A stretch of DNA of 34,340 nucleotides from SD8 sp035528475 (GTDB taxonomy: Archaea > Halobacteriota > Methanomicrobia > Methanomicrobiales > Methanospirillaceae). The stretch is from NCBI GenBank assembly GCA_035528475.1, contig DATKYO010000062.1, positions 1 through 34,340 of the forward strand, read 5' to 3'. The position numbers were made by a program, and so were the translations under genes. A model generated the notes under the pieces. It had not been told where the DNA came from, ran no database searches, and saw nothing but the letters and a program-made list of their open reading frames with translations. Of the stretch, positions 16,860-23,659 are shown in pieces; positions within the stretch are counted from its first letter, which is position 1, and each line of letters opens with the position of its first letter.

Positions 16860-17487
16860 ATTGATTCTGGCACTTGATGTACTCAACAAGGATGAGGCTC
16901 TCAATATTGCAGGTGTATGCGCTCCCTACCTGGATGCCATCAAGATCGGGTACCCGCTTGTCCTCTCCGCAGGTCTTGGAGTTGCACGTGATCTCGCCCG
17001 GTTCGGTCTTCCCCTGATTGCAGATTTCAAAGTGGCTGATATCCCGAATACCAACCGCCTCATCTCGGAACAGGTATTTAATGCCGGGTTTCATGCCGTG
17101 ATATGCCAGGGATTCCCTGGAAGGGATGCAGTGCAGGCCTGTGTGGAGAGTGCCCATCGTCACGGGGGGGAGTGTTACGTGGTGGCAGAAATGAGCCACC
17201 CGGGAGCGCCGGAGTTCTTCCATGGCGGTATAGCCGAACGTATTGCAGCTATCGCAGTGGATTGTCAGGCTGATGGCATTATCGCCCCGGCAACACGCCC
17301 TGAGCGAATAGTAGAGTTGCGTAAGATCATTGGTGCTGCAAAAATCTATTCGCCTGGCGTGGGCGCCCAGGGTGGAGACCCTTCGGTAGTGGCCGGCCTC
17401 GTTGACGGAATCATTGCAGGTCGCCAGATATATCAGGCACAAAATCCGGAAAAAGAGGCAGAAAAGCTTTCCAGTATCCGTCGATGA
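16852..17487 (+). CDS. pyrF: Orotidine 5'-phosphate decarboxylase
   Basis: A 211-residue PyrF. Active-site residues Asp9, Lys31 and the DFKVADIPNT signature (Asp58, Lys60, Asp63) are present, with the late phosphate loop SPGVGAQGG and DGIIAGRQIY. It decarboxylates OMP to UMP, the last step of UMP synthesis. The start overlaps the end of dys (coupled translation). Length is typical of archaeal forms. The next gene has its own promoter inside the 106-base gap. Confidence 0.95.
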   Translation: MTELILALDVLNKDEALNIAGVCAPYLDAIKIGYPLVLSAGLGVARDLARFGLPLIADFKVADIPNTNRLISEQVFNAGFHAVICQGFPGRDAVQACVESAHRHGGECYVVAEMSHPGAPEFFHGGIAERIAAIAVDCQADGIIAPATRPERIVELRKIIGAAKIYSPGVGAQGGDPSVVAGLVDGIIAGRQIYQAQNPEKEAEKLSSIRR

Positions 17488-17560
17488 TGAGAAACCGGAC
17501 CTGAATGGTGATGAACCCTATGAGTCGGCTGAGGCGGAAAAATTTTCGTCATTTTCTAAA

Positions 17561-17570
17561 GATTTAAATT
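17561..17570 (+). promoter_or_regulatory. Box A of the NrdD-like/cbiZ operon
   Basis: GATTTAAATT lies about 28 bases before the ATG at 17594, so transcription would start at or next to the start codon (leaderless). This supports the 17594 start over the longer frame that begins inside pyrF. Confidence 0.6.
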
Positions 17571-17593
17571 TCGGGCTCCCTTCATCTATTACT

Positions 17594-17956
17594 ATGCAAT
17601 GGACCGAGGACCAGAGGAAGATAGCCGAGAAATACCGGCGGCTGGAAGATATTCCGGTAGACCAGAGGGAATATAAGTGTTATACCTGTCATCTGGTTGT
17701 GGATCAGACCCCCTGTCCTAATTGCGGCGAGGAGCATCTCCAGATAATGTGTCCCCTTGATCACTGCCACTGTTCGCATGAGATAATATCGGGCATAGAA
17801 TACTGCCCGCTGTGTGGCTCCCCGGTATGCCCGGAATGCGGGTCCCATGACGTGGTGCAGATCAGCAGGGTGACCGGTTACCTGCAGGAAGTATCTGGCT
17901 GGAATGCAGGAAAACAACAGGAACTCAAGGACAGAATGCGTTACAACGTAGTATGA
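17594..17956 (+). CDS. Small NrdD-like protein: zinc ribbons plus class III RNR-type glycyl-radical module
   Basis: A 120-residue protein. The C-terminal half matches the end of anaerobic (class III) ribonucleotide reductase NrdD: a Cys4 site (Cys71, Cys74, Cys79, Cys82 in YCPLCGSPVCPECGS) followed by ISRVTGYL with Gly95 at the radical position, then WNAGKQQELKDRMRY. The N-terminal half adds CYTC (30-32), CPNC (41-44) and further Cys53, Cys58, Cys60. The ~600-residue catalytic barrel of NrdD is absent, and nothing upstream in frame supplies it. By analogy with YfiD/GrcA, the spare glycyl-radical part for pyruvate formate-lyase, it could carry a radical for another enzyme, or it may only bind zinc. 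The start is set by the box A and leaderless ATG. Its stop overlaps the cbiZ start. Confidence 0.78.
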   Translation: MQWTEDQRKIAEKYRRLEDIPVDQREYKCYTCHLVVDQTPCPNCGEEHLQIMCPLDHCHCSHEIISGIEYCPLCGSPVCPECGSHDVVQISRVTGYLQEVSGWNAGKQQELKDRMRYNVV

Positions 17957-18834
17957 GATACTTTCTTCGCAACTCCACTCTTTTTGTGAGAGGAAATTTC
18001 CGGGCGGCCAGCACGGGCATACACGGGACAATCGGGAACATATCCACAATTCTTAATAAAACTGTTCCGGAAGAATGGGACCATGCGCAGCCGGAGAGGC
18101 TGCTGGAACTGGCTGTACAAGGAGAAGGGCTTCCCGAAGAGTCTTTCGGGCTTCTGACCGCAGTAGATATGCACAACCTCTGTGTCTTCCAGTATGATTT
18201 TATTACCATATTTATCACGGCCGGGGTGAGCAATCCTGGAAAACCGGGGCCCAATACCATTAATATCATTGTATATTCTGCGGAAGGGATGTCGGATGCA
18301 GCTCTGCTGGAATGTATTCTCATCGCCACCGAAGCAAAGGTGATGGCACTCCAATCAATGGATTATACGTTTTCCGGAACCACCACCGATGCCGTTGTGG
18401 CTTCATGTGAAGGGGAATTAACTCACATATACGGCGGCGTTCTCACTGAAGTGGGTAAAAGGGTCTATGAAACAGTTCTGTTCGGGGTCCCGGAGGCGAT
18501 ACAAAGGCATGAGGGACATATAAAGAGAGCCCATGCTTCATTTTTCATATTCAGCAGGTATGGCGGGGATCACTGGGTCGAATGGGTGCAGGAGGAATGC
18601 CCCTATTACCCCTGCCATTTTGAGGGGCAGTCCTGTGATTTCTGTTACTGCCCATTCTATCCCTGCAGAGACGAATCACTCGGGCATTGGGTGAACAGCT
18701 CACATAACAACAGGAAGGTATGGAATTGCGCCGGTTGTACACTTCTTCATGACCCGGAAATTGCCCGTTACCTGAACCTGAACCCCGAGGCAGGCCTGCA
18801 GGAGCTAAAAAGCAGGAAAAAAATGGACAAATAA
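17953..18834 (+). CDS. cbiZ: Adenosylcobinamide amidohydrolase CbiZ with C-terminal Cys-rich domain
   Basis: A 293-residue protein in two parts. Residues 1-205 are CbiZ-like, with the family segment FITAGVSNPGKPG and SGTTTDAVV. CbiZ removes the aminopropanol side chain of adenosylcobinamide so that the corrinoid can be rebuilt into coenzyme B12 (salvage). Residues about 206-293 hold eight cysteines (216, 221, 228, 231, 233, 238, 259, 262) in a small cysteine-rich domain (PF04071-like) that probably binds metal. The ATG overlaps the stop of the NrdD-like gene by 4 bases, so the two are co-translated. It ends 1 base before the convergent DUF1858 gene. The role of the Cys-rich tail is unknown. 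Confidence 0.88.
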   Translation: MRYFLRNSTLFVRGNFRAASTGIHGTIGNISTILNKTVPEEWDHAQPERLLELAVQGEGLPEESFGLLTAVDMHNLCVFQYDFITIFITAGVSNPGKPGPNTINIIVYSAEGMSDAALLECILIATEAKVMALQSMDYTFSGTTTDAVVASCEGELTHIYGGVLTEVGKRVYETVLFGVPEAIQRHEGHIKRAHASFFIFSRYGGDHWVEWVQEECPYYPCHFEGQSCDFCYCPFYPCRDESLGHWVNSSHNNRKVWNCAGCTLLHDPEIARYLNLNPEAGLQELKSRKKMDK

Positions 18835-18835
18835 A

Positions 18836-19027
18836 TTATGCGTTGATTCCGAGAGCTGAAAGGATCTCTTCCAACGGGATGCCGTGTGCCTCTGCCGCCT
18901 CTTTGATGGTTTCTCCCCTGGCTATGGCACAGCCGACACAACCCATGCCGAATTTGAATAAAACCTCTGCTGATTCCGGCTTTTCTTTCAGGAGTTCGTA
19001 TATCGTGCTGTCTGCAGTTATTTCCAT
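18836..19027 (-). CDS. DUF1858 / redox disulfide domain protein
   Basis: A 63-residue protein with the DUF1858 pattern: MEITADSTIYELL, a helical stretch, then FGMGCVGCAIARGETI with a CxxC, and an AHGIPLEEIL C-terminal helix. Such proteins are found near hybrid-cluster and other redox enzymes and are thought to use the CxxC as a disulfide. I chose the ATG at 19027, with GGTGA about 11 bases upstream; the GTG at 19042 overlaps that site. The partner is not evident from the neighbours. Confidence 0.82.
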   Translation of the reverse strand: MEITADSTIYELLKEKPESAEVLFKFGMGCVGCAIARGETIKEAAEAHGIPLEEILSALGINA

Positions 19028-19050
19028 GCCATTAGTATTCACCTGCGACC

Positions 19051-19070
19051 TACTTAAACCTGTACTTAAA
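19051..19070 (-). promoter_or_regulatory. Tandem TACTTAAA repeats in the DUF1858 promoter
   Basis: TACTTAAA occurs at 19051-19058 and 19063-19070, 12 bases apart. On the minus strand these read TTTAAGTA twice and sit 25-45 bases before the ATG, so one is probably box A and the other may be a duplicated box or operator half. Confidence 0.45.
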
Positions 19071-19110
19071 GACCACTAATCCTGATCTCATTTTCACCCC
19101 GTTCCGGTAT

Positions 19111-19120
19111 CTTTTATTAG
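19111..19120 (+). promoter_or_regulatory. Box A of the RPA operon
   Basis: CTTTTATTAG lies about 35-40 bases before the RPA start. Transcription would begin near 19142, just ahead of the TGGAG ribosome site. Confidence 0.55.
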
Positions 19121-19150
19121 ATGATGGCGGCATGAGTTAGCTGGAGATGT

Positions 19151-20380
19151 ATGAAAATGGATTTTTCCGAAATAACTGAAAGAATCTCCCAAAAAATCGT
19201 GTCCAAAGGGCACACAGTTGATCAAAGCCGAATAGAGGGGAAACTCAGGAGACTTGTTGAAGAATTCGGTGTACCCCCCTCGGAGGCGGAACGGACGGTT
19301 ACCAATGAATTCTTCAGGGAATTTGGTATTTCCGGAGTCACCGTGAATACGGGGGACCAAAAAGAGATAAACCAATTTTCTTCCGATGAATGGGTCACCA
19401 TAGAAGGAAAGGTTGTGGCCCTGTCGTCGCCTCCGTCTCCGGCAATCGCCCAGACCGGTATCTTTGCGGACACATCCGGGGCCATCCGTTTTGTTACCTG
19501 GACAAAGGCCAATGCCCCACTTATGGAGAAAGGCAAATGGTACCGCCTCGAATCCGCAGTTGTCGATGAATTCCGGGGAGTGTTGAACCTGAAGATCCAT
19601 TCCGGAACCACGATAAAGGAAATTGATGATAACAAATCGTTGATCCCCGATTATACACAAATCAATGACTTAAAACCCGGTGTGGGGAGCGTGAAGGTCA
19701 AGGTGGTACAGGAATGGGATACGACTCATGAGCGTATGCTTCAGTCCGGCCTTCTTGGTGATGAGAGCGGCACAATAAAATTTGTTATATGGCGGGAGGA
19801 GGGAATGGAGAAACTCGATCCCGGCCAGGTGTATAGCATTTTTTATGCGCTGGTTGACGAATACAACAATCGCCTCTCACTCAACCTGAATACTGCAACT
19901 GTGGTCCCTGAAGAGGGTGATATCGAAATAAGCAGTGGAGAGACCAGCTTTTCGGGAGCATTTGTCCATATGGCCCCTGGTTCGGGACTTATAAAACGAT
20001 GTCCCGTTGAAGGGTGCAACAGGGTTCTCTCGAGACAAAACTATTGCCCTGTGCATGAAATACAGCCAAATTTCATCTATGATCTCAGGATTAAGGGTTG
20101 GCTTGATGATGGCCAGAATACCAGGGAACTTCTTATTCAGCGGGAGAACGTGGAGAGGCTTACCGGTATGACGCTGGACCAGTCACGTGAGATTGCCGAG
20201 AATAACCCGTTGGGAATGGATGAGGTCTTCCTCCGGATGCGTGACGGGATCCTGGGGAGGTATCTTACCTGCGGGGGAAGGGAAATCGAACACCGGATAC
20301 TGGTCTCTTCCTGTGAATTTACCAGTTTTGACCCTGCGATCCTTGCAGATCTCCTGAACCGGGCAGGTGGTGAGGCATGA
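19151..20380 (+). CDS. Replication protein A (RPA), OB-fold single-stranded DNA-binding subunit
   Basis: A 409-residue archaeal RPA. Two OB-folds are visible at about 70-165 (VTIEGKVVALSSPP...GIFADTSGAIRFVTW) and 180-265 (VKVKVVQEW...GLLGDESGTIKFVIW). A zinc finger follows with Cys284, Cys289, Cys299 and His302 (CPVEGCNRVLSRQNYCPVH), then a C-terminal domain similar to eukaryotic RPA70. It protects single-stranded DNA in replication and repair. TGGAG precedes two possible starts, 19151 and 19157; the second has better spacing. It overlaps the RPA-associated gene by 4 bases. Confidence 0.93.
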   Translation: MKMDFSEITERISQKIVSKGHTVDQSRIEGKLRRLVEEFGVPPSEAERTVTNEFFREFGISGVTVNTGDQKEINQFSSDEWVTIEGKVVALSSPPSPAIAQTGIFADTSGAIRFVTWTKANAPLMEKGKWYRLESAVVDEFRGVLNLKIHSGTTIKEIDDNKSLIPDYTQINDLKPGVGSVKVKVVQEWDTTHERMLQSGLLGDESGTIKFVIWREEGMEKLDPGQVYSIFYALVDEYNNRLSLNLNTATVVPEEGDIEISSGETSFSGAFVHMAPGSGLIKRCPVEGCNRVLSRQNYCPVHEIQPNFIYDLRIKGWLDDGQNTRELLIQRENVERLTGMTLDQSREIAENNPLGMDEVFLRMRDGILGRYLTCGGREIEHRILVSSCEFTSFDPAILADLLNRAGGEA

Positions 20381-20973
20381 ACCAGGAACAGGGCCGGGGA
20401 GGAAATGGAAAAAGGGATTTTTCCTTCGAGCGTGAACCGGCAAAACGCGTTTTCGCAGCGGAATTGAGGGAGAGCAGGATCCATTTCAAGGAGGGTGATG
20501 ACGAGAAAAGCCCCTCATATGTGCTTCTTCCTACTGGGGAGAGATGCAACCGCATTTTTTTAGTAGGGACTCTGACCGAGAAAAGAAAACAGGGAGAACA
20601 GAATATGTTCTACAGGGCACGCGTTGTGGATCCCACCGGTACGTTCTTTATCATGGCTGGAAGCTACCAGCCGGAGGCCATGCAGCAGATTGCACGTACC
20701 GAACCCCCATCATTTGTCGCTGTTGTAGGGAAACCCACCATCTATGAAACTCCTGACGGAACGTTTCTGATATCGGTCCGTTGTGAATCTCTCACTGAGG
20801 TGGACAAGGATGTAAGGGATCAGTGGGTAGTGGACGCGGGGAAAGCCACCCTCGACCGGCTTGATCTTGAGGGTAAGACGCCGGATTCTGCAAGGGCACG
20901 TGAGGAATACAAGGTTGATGGCGCAATTTTCCGGCGTTTGGCCTATGAAGCACTTGCCCAGCTGAAGATATAG
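20377..20973 (+). CDS. RPA-associated protein (COG3390 family)
   Basis: A 198-residue OB-fold protein of the family regularly encoded after archaeal rpa genes. FEREPAKRVFAAEL is typical at the N-terminus, followed by an OB-fold (RIFLVGTLTEK...YRARVVDPTGTFFIMAG) and a helical C-terminus. In haloarchaea the equivalent protein forms a complex with its cognate RPA and contributes to DNA damage tolerance. The ATG overlaps the rpa stop codon, so stoichiometric production is likely. Confidence 0.9.
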   Translation: MNQEQGRGGNGKRDFSFEREPAKRVFAAELRESRIHFKEGDDEKSPSYVLLPTGERCNRIFLVGTLTEKRKQGEQNMFYRARVVDPTGTFFIMAGSYQPEAMQQIARTEPPSFVAVVGKPTIYETPDGTFLISVRCESLTEVDKDVRDQWVVDAGKATLDRLDLEGKTPDSARAREEYKVDGAIFRRLAYEALAQLKI

Positions 20974-20992
20974 GGCGTCTTTGGCCACAAAG

Positions 20993-21028
20993 TTTATTTT
21001 TTCGGGCTAGGTAATCACCAGTGTGATC
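20993..21028 (+). promoter_or_regulatory. Box A and GTGATC ribosome site of the 53-codon gene
   Basis: TTTATTTTTT (20993-21002) is a box A about 26 bases before a predicted start near 21023. GTGATC (21023-21028) matches the extended complement of the 16S rRNA 3' end (GGAGGTGATC) and lies 3 bases before the ATG. Confidence 0.5.
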
Positions 21029-21031
21029 ACC

Positions 21032-21193
21032 ATGAATGAAGAAGAGATCGCGGAGCTTATCCGTTCTTTGAAACTGAGCACGTTAAAAGAAGTAGCCAAA
21101 GCCGAGGGTATAAAACCCGGTCGGTGTCCCACAAAGATGTCAATTGCCCGAATGCTGCCCGAAGTTACCTTAAAAGAGCTGTCTAAAAGATAA
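21032..21193 (+). CDS. Small SAP-like protein, 53 residues
   Basis: A 53-codon frame starting MNEEEIAELIRSLKLS and ending LKELSKR. The core (STLKEVAKAEGIKPG...KMSIARMLPEV) reads like a SAP/Rho-N type helix-extended-loop-helix, often used to bind nucleic acids. A good box A and a GTGATC ribosome site support expression. It lies downstream of the RPA pair on the same strand and ends 13 bases before the convergent ferredoxin gene. Function is unknown; a DNA- or RNA-binding role is inferred from the fold only. Confidence 0.68.
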   Translation: MNEEEIAELIRSLKLSTLKEVAKAEGIKPGRCPTKMSIARMLPEVTLKELSKR

Positions 21194-21206
21194 ATCCGGT
21201 TCCAAT

Positions 21207-21431
21207 TCAGGAAAGTAAAATAACCTGAACCGGGCAGGTATCTGCGGCATCTGATATGCACGACTCAAGAGATTCGGGCGCGAAACCCTCATCAATCCTG
21301 CCGTCAGTCCTGAATTCCTCCCTCACCTGACTCTGGGTATCATCTGGATTCAGTTCAAAAAATTCAGGACAGATATCCTCGCATGTTCCGCAACTCACGC
21401 ATCCGACCCGGTCTATTGTCACTCTGACCAT
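21207..21431 (-). CDS. Single-cluster [4Fe-4S] ferredoxin
   Basis: A 74-residue ferredoxin of the archaeal one-cluster type. Cys11, Cys14 and Cys17 (CVSCGTC) with Cys66 (CPV) would bind the cluster. Cys21 and Cys58 are placed to form the disulfide known from Pyrococcus ferredoxin. Acidic composition and the DICPEFFEL segment are typical. It could carry electrons for the flavin or oxidoreductase systems nearby, but no partner is shown. A TATA box 25 bases upstream suggests a leaderless message. Confidence 0.9.
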   Translation of the reverse strand: MVRVTIDRVGCVSCGTCEDICPEFFELNPDDTQSQVREEFRTDGRIDEGFAPESLESCISDAADTCPVQVILLS

Positions 21432-21452
21432 GCTATTTTTTCTCAGATGGCT

Positions 21453-21463
21453 GAATATATAGT
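21453..21463 (-). promoter_or_regulatory. Box A of the ferredoxin gene
   Basis: The minus strand reads ACTATATATTC, centred about 27 bases before the ATG at 21431. No ribosome site follows, so transcription probably starts at the start codon. Confidence 0.65.
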
Positions 21464-21488
21464 CCCTGATTACCCGCTGAAAGGCTTT

Positions 21489-22166
21489 TCAGGGATTTTC
21501 CTGCAAATCCCAGGCCTTTACCACTTCTTCGCCTTCAACAAATACCATCCCATGCTCCCTGGCATATCGCCTGGCATCCTCTTTTGAGAGGGCTCCTCCG
21601 GATTCATCATCGAGCATCTCGCAAATCGTTACCGCAGGAGTGATGCCGGCCATTATGGCCATGGCGACCGAGAGTTCTGTCTGCCCTCTTCGCCGGGACA
21701 GCAGACCCTCCGCTGCACGTAACAACGCAACATGGCCGGGAGTCCTGAACTGGGTATGAAACTGGGACCCTCCCCCGTTGAGGGATTTTTTCACCTCTGT
21801 TGACACTGCATTAATTGTAAGTGCACGGTCGCGGTCGGTGATACCCGTGAAAGTATCCCTGTGGTTGACCCACAGGGAGAATGAAGAGTGGTTGGCAGGA
21901 TCGTAGGGAATTTCTCCCAGCTTTTCCGCCACCCCGTTGCAGCCCTTAAGGATCTCACTCGCAAACGGCAGACCAATTCGCCTTGCAGCCTCAGGATGTA
22001 CTGCCGTGCAGATTAATCCCCCTCCATCCTTTCTCATTGTGGTGATATGCCGCGGGGTGACCATGTCTGCCCGGATAGCAAAATCGGTTTCTCCTTCCCG
22101 GTCGTCAAAATCATAAAGAAGGATAAATTGACCCTCCTTCAATGCGAGTAATGCCTGTTCAATCAT
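21489..22166 (-). CDS. ribB: 3,4-dihydroxy-2-butanone-4-phosphate synthase RibB
   Basis: A 225-residue RibB. The acidic loop REGETDF gives Glu24, Glu26 and Asp28; His101, Asp103 and TFTGITDRDRA follow, then FRTPGHV and RRGQTELSVA near the end. It turns ribulose 5-phosphate into the four-carbon unit of riboflavin. No GTP cyclohydrolase domain is attached, as expected in archaea. Its start overlaps the end of ribK by 8 bases, so the riboflavin kinase/regulator and this enzyme form one operon. Confidence 0.94.
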   Translation of the reverse strand: MIEQALLALKEGQFILLYDFDDREGETDFAIRADMVTPRHITTMRKDGGGLICTAVHPEAARRIGLPFASEILKGCNGVAEKLGEIPYDPANHSSFSLWVNHRDTFTGITDRDRALTINAVSTEVKKSLNGGGSQFHTQFRTPGHVALLRAAEGLLSRRRGQTELSVAMAIMAGITPAVTICEMLDDESGGALSKEDARRYAREHGMVFVEGEEVVKAWDLQENP

Positions 22167-22827
22167 ATGCTACCTCCACCTTTACTTCGTCATTGTCTAA
22201 AAGCCCCAGCGTTTTTCGCAAGGACACCGGAGACACGACCTCGATGATGTCTTCCGGGTAGTGAGATCTTCCCGGAACCACAATGCCGCATGGATGTTCG
22301 GTTATCCTGCAGCGCAGACACCGTACGTCTCCAAATGTCCTTTCATCGGCCTGAAACCCTGATATCTTGATCCATTCCAGAAAATCCAGTTTTTTCCGGA
22401 TCTGTATGCTGGACTGGTCAAGTCGAATATTGAGGGTTCCTGGGTAGGGCTTAAAACCAAGGTATTCATTAAACTGCCTGCGATACTGCTCAAGGCTCAT
22501 ATAATATCGCCCTTCACCAAGACCGGTGATAATATGCCCCCGCAGCACATAGTGCGCACTTTTTTTATCAAATACCTGGCAATAATCTGAATATTCCCGC
22601 CTGAGCTCCTCCTCCCCCGTCTGGGTGATGGTAATGTGCTGGCCGTCAGGGCTGACATCCCGCCTTATCAGCAATTGCCTATCAAGCGACTGCAACCGGC
22701 GGGAGGCGGTCTGGGGACTTATACCCAGTTCAGATCCCAGGGACTGCGATGAAACCCATACCGGCCCACTGCATCCTCCCATCAGCGCGATTACCTTCAG
22801 GGACTGGAGGTCTTCAGGCATGATCAT
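22159..22827 (-). CDS. ribK: HTH-fused CTP-dependent riboflavin kinase (RbkR type)
   Basis: A 222-residue two-domain protein. Residues 1-90 are a winged helix-turn-helix (GSELGISPQTASRRLQSLDRQ). Residues about 91-222 are archaeal riboflavin kinase, with GLGEGRYYMSL, YPGTLNIRL and a VVPGRSHYPEDIIEVVSP segment. RibK phosphorylates riboflavin to FMN using CTP. The fused form is known as RbkR, which regulates riboflavin genes in archaea in response to flavin nucleotides. It leads the ribK-ribB operon. Starts at 22827 and 22821 are both possible; box-like CATAAATAG about 27 bases upstream favours a leaderless 22827. Inverted repeats lie in the divergent gap. Confidence 0.92.
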   Translation of the reverse strand: MIMPEDLQSLKVIALMGGCSGPVWVSSQSLGSELGISPQTASRRLQSLDRQLLIRRDVSPDGQHITITQTGEEELRREYSDYCQVFDKKSAHYVLRGHIITGLGEGRYYMSLEQYRRQFNEYLGFKPYPGTLNIRLDQSSIQIRKKLDFLEWIKISGFQADERTFGDVRCLRCRITEHPCGIVVPGRSHYPEDIIEVVSPVSLRKTLGLLDNDEVKVEVAYD

Positions 22828-22886
22828 CTATATCAAAATTGAGATGCTTACTATTTATGGATATTCATCATAAACCCGAGAAAAAT

Positions 22887-22913
22887 ATTCGTGAAATGTC
22901 GAATCCTTATTCG
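22887..22913. promoter_or_regulatory. Alternating ATTCG/CGAAT inverted repeats between ribK and the mevalonate regulator
   Basis: ATTCG (22887-22891), CGAAT (22900-22904) and ATTCG (22909-22913) make two overlapping inverted repeats with spacers of 8 and 4 bases. The last one abuts the box A of the plus-strand regulator gene. This is the arrangement expected for a dimeric repressor or activator; which protein binds is not known. Confidence 0.45.
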
Positions 22914-22951
22914 TTAATTATATTATCCCTCATGCCACATAAAGTGGCATG
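22914..22951 (+). promoter_or_regulatory. Box A and 8-bp perfect inverted repeat over the start codon of the mevalonate-operon regulator
   Basis: TTAATTATATTA (22914-22925) is a strong box A that predicts a start near 22948. CATGCCAC (22931-22938) and GTGGCATG (22944-22951) form a perfect inverted repeat with spacer ATAAA, and the ATG at 22949 is inside the right arm. It lies between TATA and start, where a repressor would block transcription. In RNA it could form a hairpin hiding the start. Confidence 0.65.
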
Positions 22952-23659
22952 AACTCTGATTTGCGTCATCAGCTTGCTGAGAAGATGGCAGGAGAGATTA
23001 CGCTTTCAGACTCACCGGGCAAGGCCCTGAAGAAATGGAGGATGAGTTTCAATATCCCGCAGGGAGTCCTTTCGGAACACCTTGATGTGTCCCCCTCCGT
23101 AATCAGTGATTATGAGAGCGGCAGGAGGAAAAGTCCGGGTACTGCCGTGGTGGGAAAGATTGTAGACTCCATCCTTTCCATTGATGAAGCAAACGGTGGC
23201 AAATATATCAAAAAATTTGCCAAGATTCTTTACAACGATTATGATATGGATGTCATTTATGACATCCATGACTATCCGTCTCCGGTCGCACTGAACCAGT
23301 TTTCAGAGGCAATTAATTGTGAAAAGGTCTGCGGATCGCTCAATCAGTCTATTTATGGGTATACGGTCGTAAACAGCATCAATGCCATTACCCAGCTTTC
23401 TCCCAACGAATTTAACAGGATCTATGGGTGGAGCACGGAAAGGGCGCTTATTTTTACCGATGTGACGACAGGGAAATCTCCCATGGTGGCCATACGGGTC
23501 ACGCCGTTCAAACCACGCTGTGTGGTGCTCCAGGGTATAGAGCCTGTTATGGTTCATCCGCTTGTTCCCAAGATGGCTGAAAGAGACCGTATTACTGTTC
23601 TATGTACGGGGATGGAGGTCGAAACGATAGTCAGTGTTCTGAGGAAAGAACAATGGTAG
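22949..23659 (+). CDS. HTH transcriptional regulator heading the mevalonate operon (COG1709-like)
   Basis: A 236-residue protein with a Cro/CI-type helix-turn-helix at about 25-65 (FNIPQGVLSEHLDVSPSVISDYESGRR) and a C-terminal domain of ~150 residues with no recognised enzyme motif, presumably a ligand sensor. Regulators of this type are often found beside archaeal HMG-CoA synthase genes; a role in controlling isoprenoid supply is inferred. It overlaps the HMG-CoA synthase gene by 7 bases. The perfect inverted repeat over its own start suggests autoregulation. The start has no ribosome site; the message is probably leaderless. Confidence 0.85.
   Translation: MNSDLRHQLAEKMAGEITLSDSPGKALKKWRMSFNIPQGVLSEHLDVSPSVISDYESGRRKSPGTAVVGKIVDSILSIDEANGGKYIKKFAKILYNDYDMDVIYDIHDYPSPVALNQFSEAINCEKVCGSLNQSIYGYTVVNSINAITQLSPNEFNRIYGWSTERALIFTDVTTGKSPMVAIRVTPFKPRCVVLQGIEPVMVHPLVPKMAERDRITVLCTGMEVETIVSVLRKEQW

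Noticed and set aside
17402..17593. Longer start for the NrdD-like protein inside pyrF
   Set aside because: The extra 64 residues overlap pyrF and are low-complexity; a box A and leaderless ATG at 17594 explain the gene better.
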